This document shows positions 6,948 through 8,566 of a stretch of DNA of 8,566 nucleotides, in pieces. The stretch spans positions 1-8,566 of the forward strand of contig VGAU01000062.1 in assembly GCA_016870675.1 (NCBI GenBank), read 5' to 3'. How positions within the stretch are numbered: position 1 is the first letter of the stretch; each line of letters opens with the position of its first letter. A model generated the notes under the pieces. It ran no database searches. It was not told the origin of the DNA and was given only the letters and a program-made list of their open reading frames with translations. The position numbers and the translations under genes are program-made. This DNA is from Actinomycetota bacterium (GTDB taxonomy: Bacteria > Actinomycetota > Humimicrobiia > Humimicrobiales > Humimicrobiaceae).

Positions 6948-7005
6948 ATTTTCACCTCTTATGATAATTTCTTTTTATGGTCTATTTAAAACTCCTAAAT
7001 GGTTC

Positions 7006-7040
7006 AAATAACAATGGATTATGTTTAAAAATTGTTATTT
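7006..7040. repeat. 10-bp inverted repeat overlapping the near rho promoter
   Basis: A perfect inverted repeat, AAATAACAAT (7006-7015) and ATTGTTATTT (7031-7040), has a 15-bp spacer; the arm centres are 25 bp apart. One arm overlaps the -10 box of the near rho promoter, and the spacer covers the expected transcription start. A further direct copy of TAACAAT overlaps the -35 box on the minus strand (7064-7058). The arrangement resembles an operator, but the AT-rich setting raises the chance of coincidence. Confidence 0.4.
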
Positions 7041-7065
7041 TAAAGTTTCTGGAATTAATTGTTAA
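7037..7065 (-). promoter_or_regulatory. Candidate rho promoter, near (P2)
   Basis: On the minus strand, TTAACA (7065-7060) and TAAAAT (7042-7037) are separated by 17 bp, each matching the sigma-70 consensus at 5/6 positions. Transcription would begin near 7030, giving a leader of roughly 120 nt before rho. It is the best promoter match in the spacer. Confidence 0.5.
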
Positions 7066-7246
7066 TCTCTTATAACTTTTAAATATATTTTAAAAAGGAT
7101 TTTAATTATTCGCTTGGGCCAATAGACTGCTTTAAAAAAATATATATACTTATAAACCAGTATTTTTAGAAATTTAAGACATGATTATTTTGAAGAAACC
7201 CCTATTACAAATGTAATTATTAATACAAAATGAAATTTTCTTATAT

Positions 7247-7275
7247 AATATATAGACTAATTAAAAAAAAATCAA
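7247..7275 (-). promoter_or_regulatory. Candidate rho promoter, far (P1)
   Basis: On the minus strand, TTGATT (7275-7270) and TATATT (7252-7247) are separated by 17 bp, matching the consensus at 4/6 and 5/6. Transcription would begin near 7240 and give a leader of more than 300 nt before rho. The surrounding sequence is almost all A and T, so chance matches are likely. Confidence 0.35.
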
Positions 7276-7362
7276 GTAGAAATTTTTCGTTATGAAATTT
7301 TTAGTATTCAAGTCAGTTCAATGGTTCTAACCAAAATTATTATTTTTAAAAAAGATTTTTTT

Positions 7363-7398
7363 AAAGAAGGGGAGGGATTTTAAAATTAAAATCCCTCC
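7363..7398 (-). terminator. Terminator hairpin after trpB
   Basis: On the minus strand a perfect 12-bp stem, GGAGGGATTTTA (7398-7387) and TAAAATCCCTCC (7382-7371), closes a 4-nt loop, beginning about 22 bp after the trpB stop. The base of the stem is GC-rich. The following CCTTCTTT is only partly T-rich, so the U tract is imperfect. The position and stem strength make it the likely end of the trpB transcript. Confidence 0.75.
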
Positions 7399-7419
7399 AA
7401 AAATAGAATGCGGGCTTCA

Positions 7420-8566
7420 CTAAACTTTTGGCAGCTTACTTAAAGCTTCATCTATCTTTTCTTTAGGATACTCATAATCTTTTAGTTTACCTGAAAGATA
7501 TTCATCATAAGCAGCCATATCAACATGTCCATGTCCACTATGAGCTATAAGAATGGTTTTTGCTTCTCCCGACTCCTTACACTTTAAAGCTTCATCAATT
7601 GCTACCTTGATACAATGATTTGTCTCCGGAGCACTGATAATACCCTCAGCTCGAGCAAAGGTTACTCCTGCCTTAAAAGTAGCAATCTGATGTTCAGCTC
7701 TCGCTTCAACAAGACCGAGCTCACTAAGGTGGCAGATAATAGGCGCCATTCCATGATAACGAAGGCCGCCGGCATGAATCGGGGCAGGGATAAAATCATG
7801 TCCCAGGGTATACATCTTAATAATTGGTGCAAGTTTTGCCGTATCACCATAATCATAGGCATAAGGTCCCCTGGTCATGGTGGGAGCTGCTGTTGGTTCC
7901 ACATTGATTATTCGTAAATCTGGTTTTGTACCGTCTATTTTATCCTTTATAAAAGGCAGAAAAAGGCCTGCAAAGTTTGATCCGCCGCCAACACAGCCTA
8001 CAATAATATCCGGGTAAGCATCTGCCTTCTCCATTAACTTCTTTGCCTCCAATCCATTTACCGTTTGATGCAGAAGAACATGATTGAGTACACTGCCAAG
8101 AGAATAATGGGTATCATCACGGGACATAGCATCTTCTACAGCTTCACTAATAGCCAATCCCAGACTGCCAGGACAGTTGGGGTCTTTAGCCAACATATCT
8201 CGTCCCACCTTGGTATCTTTACTGGGGCTGGGCACACACTCAGCTCCCCAGGTTTCCATCATTACTCGACGATAGGGCTTCTGCTTGTAACTAATAGCTA
8301 CCATATAGACTTTAATTTTAACACCAAAACATGCACCTCCAAAGGATAAGGCACTTCCCCATTGGCCAGCTCCAGTCTCGGTAGTCATACGATTGATACC
8401 TTCTTTCTTATTATAGTAAGCCTGAGCTACAGCAGTATTAGGTTTGTGACTTCCAGGAGGACTTGACCCCTCATATTTGTAGAAAATCTTAGCTGGTGTA
8501 TCCAGAGCCTTCTCTAATCTGTGTGCCCGAAACAAGGTAGTAGGCCTCCATATCCTGTAGATATCT
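7420..8566 (-). CDS. trpB: Tryptophan synthase beta subunit, TrpB2 type, 5' end cut by the window edge
   Basis: PLP enzyme of the TrpB2 subfamily (TrpB-like, COG1350 type), which joins indole and L-serine to give tryptophan. The frame is open to the right edge: in-frame codons upstream of the TTG at 8535 read DIYRIWRPTT, a conserved TrpB2 segment, so 8535 is not the start. About 381 residues are visible of an expected 450 or so. The PLP-lysine motif GSHKPNTA has its Lys codon at 8445-8443. TTETGAGQWGSA, with the catalytic Glu codon at 8379-8377, marks the indole/serine site, and VGGGSN (GGGSN at 7989-7975) is the phosphate-binding loop. The SSPPGSHKPNTA and KPYRRVMMETWGAE forms point to TrpB2 rather than TrpB1. 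TrpB2 enzymes usually lack the TrpA interface features and are often encoded away from trpA. No trpA lies downstream: the gene is followed by a terminator. It is probably a single gene or the last gene of its transcript. Confidence 0.95.
   Translation of the reverse strand, partial: DIYRIWRPTTLFRAHRLEKALDTPAKIFYKYEGSSPPGSHKPNTAVAQAYYNKKEGINRMTTETGAGQWGSALSFGGACFGVKIKVYMVAISYKQKPYRRVMMETWGAECVPSPSKDTKVGRDMLAKDPNCPGSLGLAISEAVEDAMSRDDTHYSLGSVLNHVLLHQTVNGLEAKKLMEKADAYPDIIVGCVGGGSNFAGLFLPFIKDKIDGTKPDLRIINVEPTAAPTMTRGPYAYDYGDTAKLAPIIKMYTLGHDFIPAPIHAGGLRYHGMAPIICHLSELGLVEARAEHQIATFKAGVTFARAEGIISAPETNHCIKVAIDEALKCKESGEAKTILIAHSGHGHVDMAAYDEYLSGKLKDYEYPKEKIDEALSKLPKV

Larger units (their letters stand above)
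6908..7419. other. AT-rich intergenic leader region between trpB and rho, no normal-sized gene
   Basis: These 512 bp hold no credible protein gene beyond the small leader frame described separately. The composition is much more AT-rich than the flanking genes, with many A and T runs. The right end holds the trpB terminator. The rest holds two promoter candidates for rho, TAACAAT repeats, a small palindrome ATTACA-AA-TGTAAT at 7204-7217, and short recurring GAAATTTT words (7232, 7279, 7294). No tRNA-like or known riboswitch pattern was recognised. Confidence 0.7.

Noticed and set aside
7204..7217. Palindrome ATTACA-AA-TGTAAT as a regulator site
   Set aside because: The arms are only six bases with a single C-G pair, and nothing links it to a regulator; it is kept only as a note in the spacer entry.
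7232..7302. Repeated GAAATTTT words suggesting a short repeat array or CRISPR
   Set aside because: The words are only 8-9 bases long, AT-only apart from the leading G, and irregularly spaced (47 and 15 bp), as expected in such AT-rich DNA.
7615..8349. Open frames on both strands within trpB (7615-7917 plus, 7662-7862 minus, 8065-8349 plus)
   Set aside because: The trpB frame covers all of this with intact PLP motifs; the alternatives are frame shadows.
8533..8535. TTG as the start of trpB
   Set aside because: The frame continues upstream with DIYRIWRPTT, a conserved TrpB2 segment, so the true start lies beyond the right edge.

Overview
This is an AT-rich bacterial window of chromosomal housekeeping genes, and every convincing gene is on the minus strand. 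Zinc-type bL31, RF1 with PrmC, and Rho place it in Bacteria. The order rho-rpmE-X-DUF1385-prfA-prmC resembles Bacillota-type chromosomes and some deep-branching low-GC lineages (Thermotogota, Dictyoglomota and Atribacterota are possibilities). The sequence alone does not fix the phylum, and I do not name a species.

Reading in the direction of transcription (right to left): the 5'-truncated 3' part of a TrpB2-type tryptophan synthase beta gene (8566-7420) ends at a perfect 12-bp GC-capped hairpin (7371-7398). A very AT-rich spacer of about 0.5 kb follows, with no protein gene of normal size. It holds two good candidate sigma-70-type promoters for rho, inverted and direct copies of TAACAAT around the nearer promoter, and a possible 15-codon leader peptide that has a very good ribosome binding site and overlaps the rho start. 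The rho gene (6907-5459) encodes Rho with a highly charged insert between its N-terminal domain and its RNA-binding domain. A weak AT-only hairpin with a T run follows rho, then an extended -10 promoter in front of the next cluster.

That cluster is a tight operon: rpmE (bL31), thyX (FAD-dependent thymidylate synthase), a DUF1385/YqhQ-like membrane protein, prfA (release factor 1) and prmC (the methylase that modifies the GGQ glutamine of RF1). Gaps are 14, -8, 2 and 5 bp, so translational coupling is likely. The theme is translation (a ribosomal protein, a termination factor and its modifying enzyme), with dTMP synthesis added. After a 173-bp gap comes an ArsB/NhaD-type membrane transporter (1287 to beyond the left edge). 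It starts with TTG, is intact, and lacks only its last few codons.

I see no mobile element, CRISPR array, rRNA, tRNA or clear foreign island, and nothing that amounts to an undescribed multigene system. The points most worth a second look are the rho 5' region (possible leader peptide and operator-like repeats), the uncharacterised DUF1385 protein, and thyX sitting in the operon slot that holds thymidine kinase in Bacillus.
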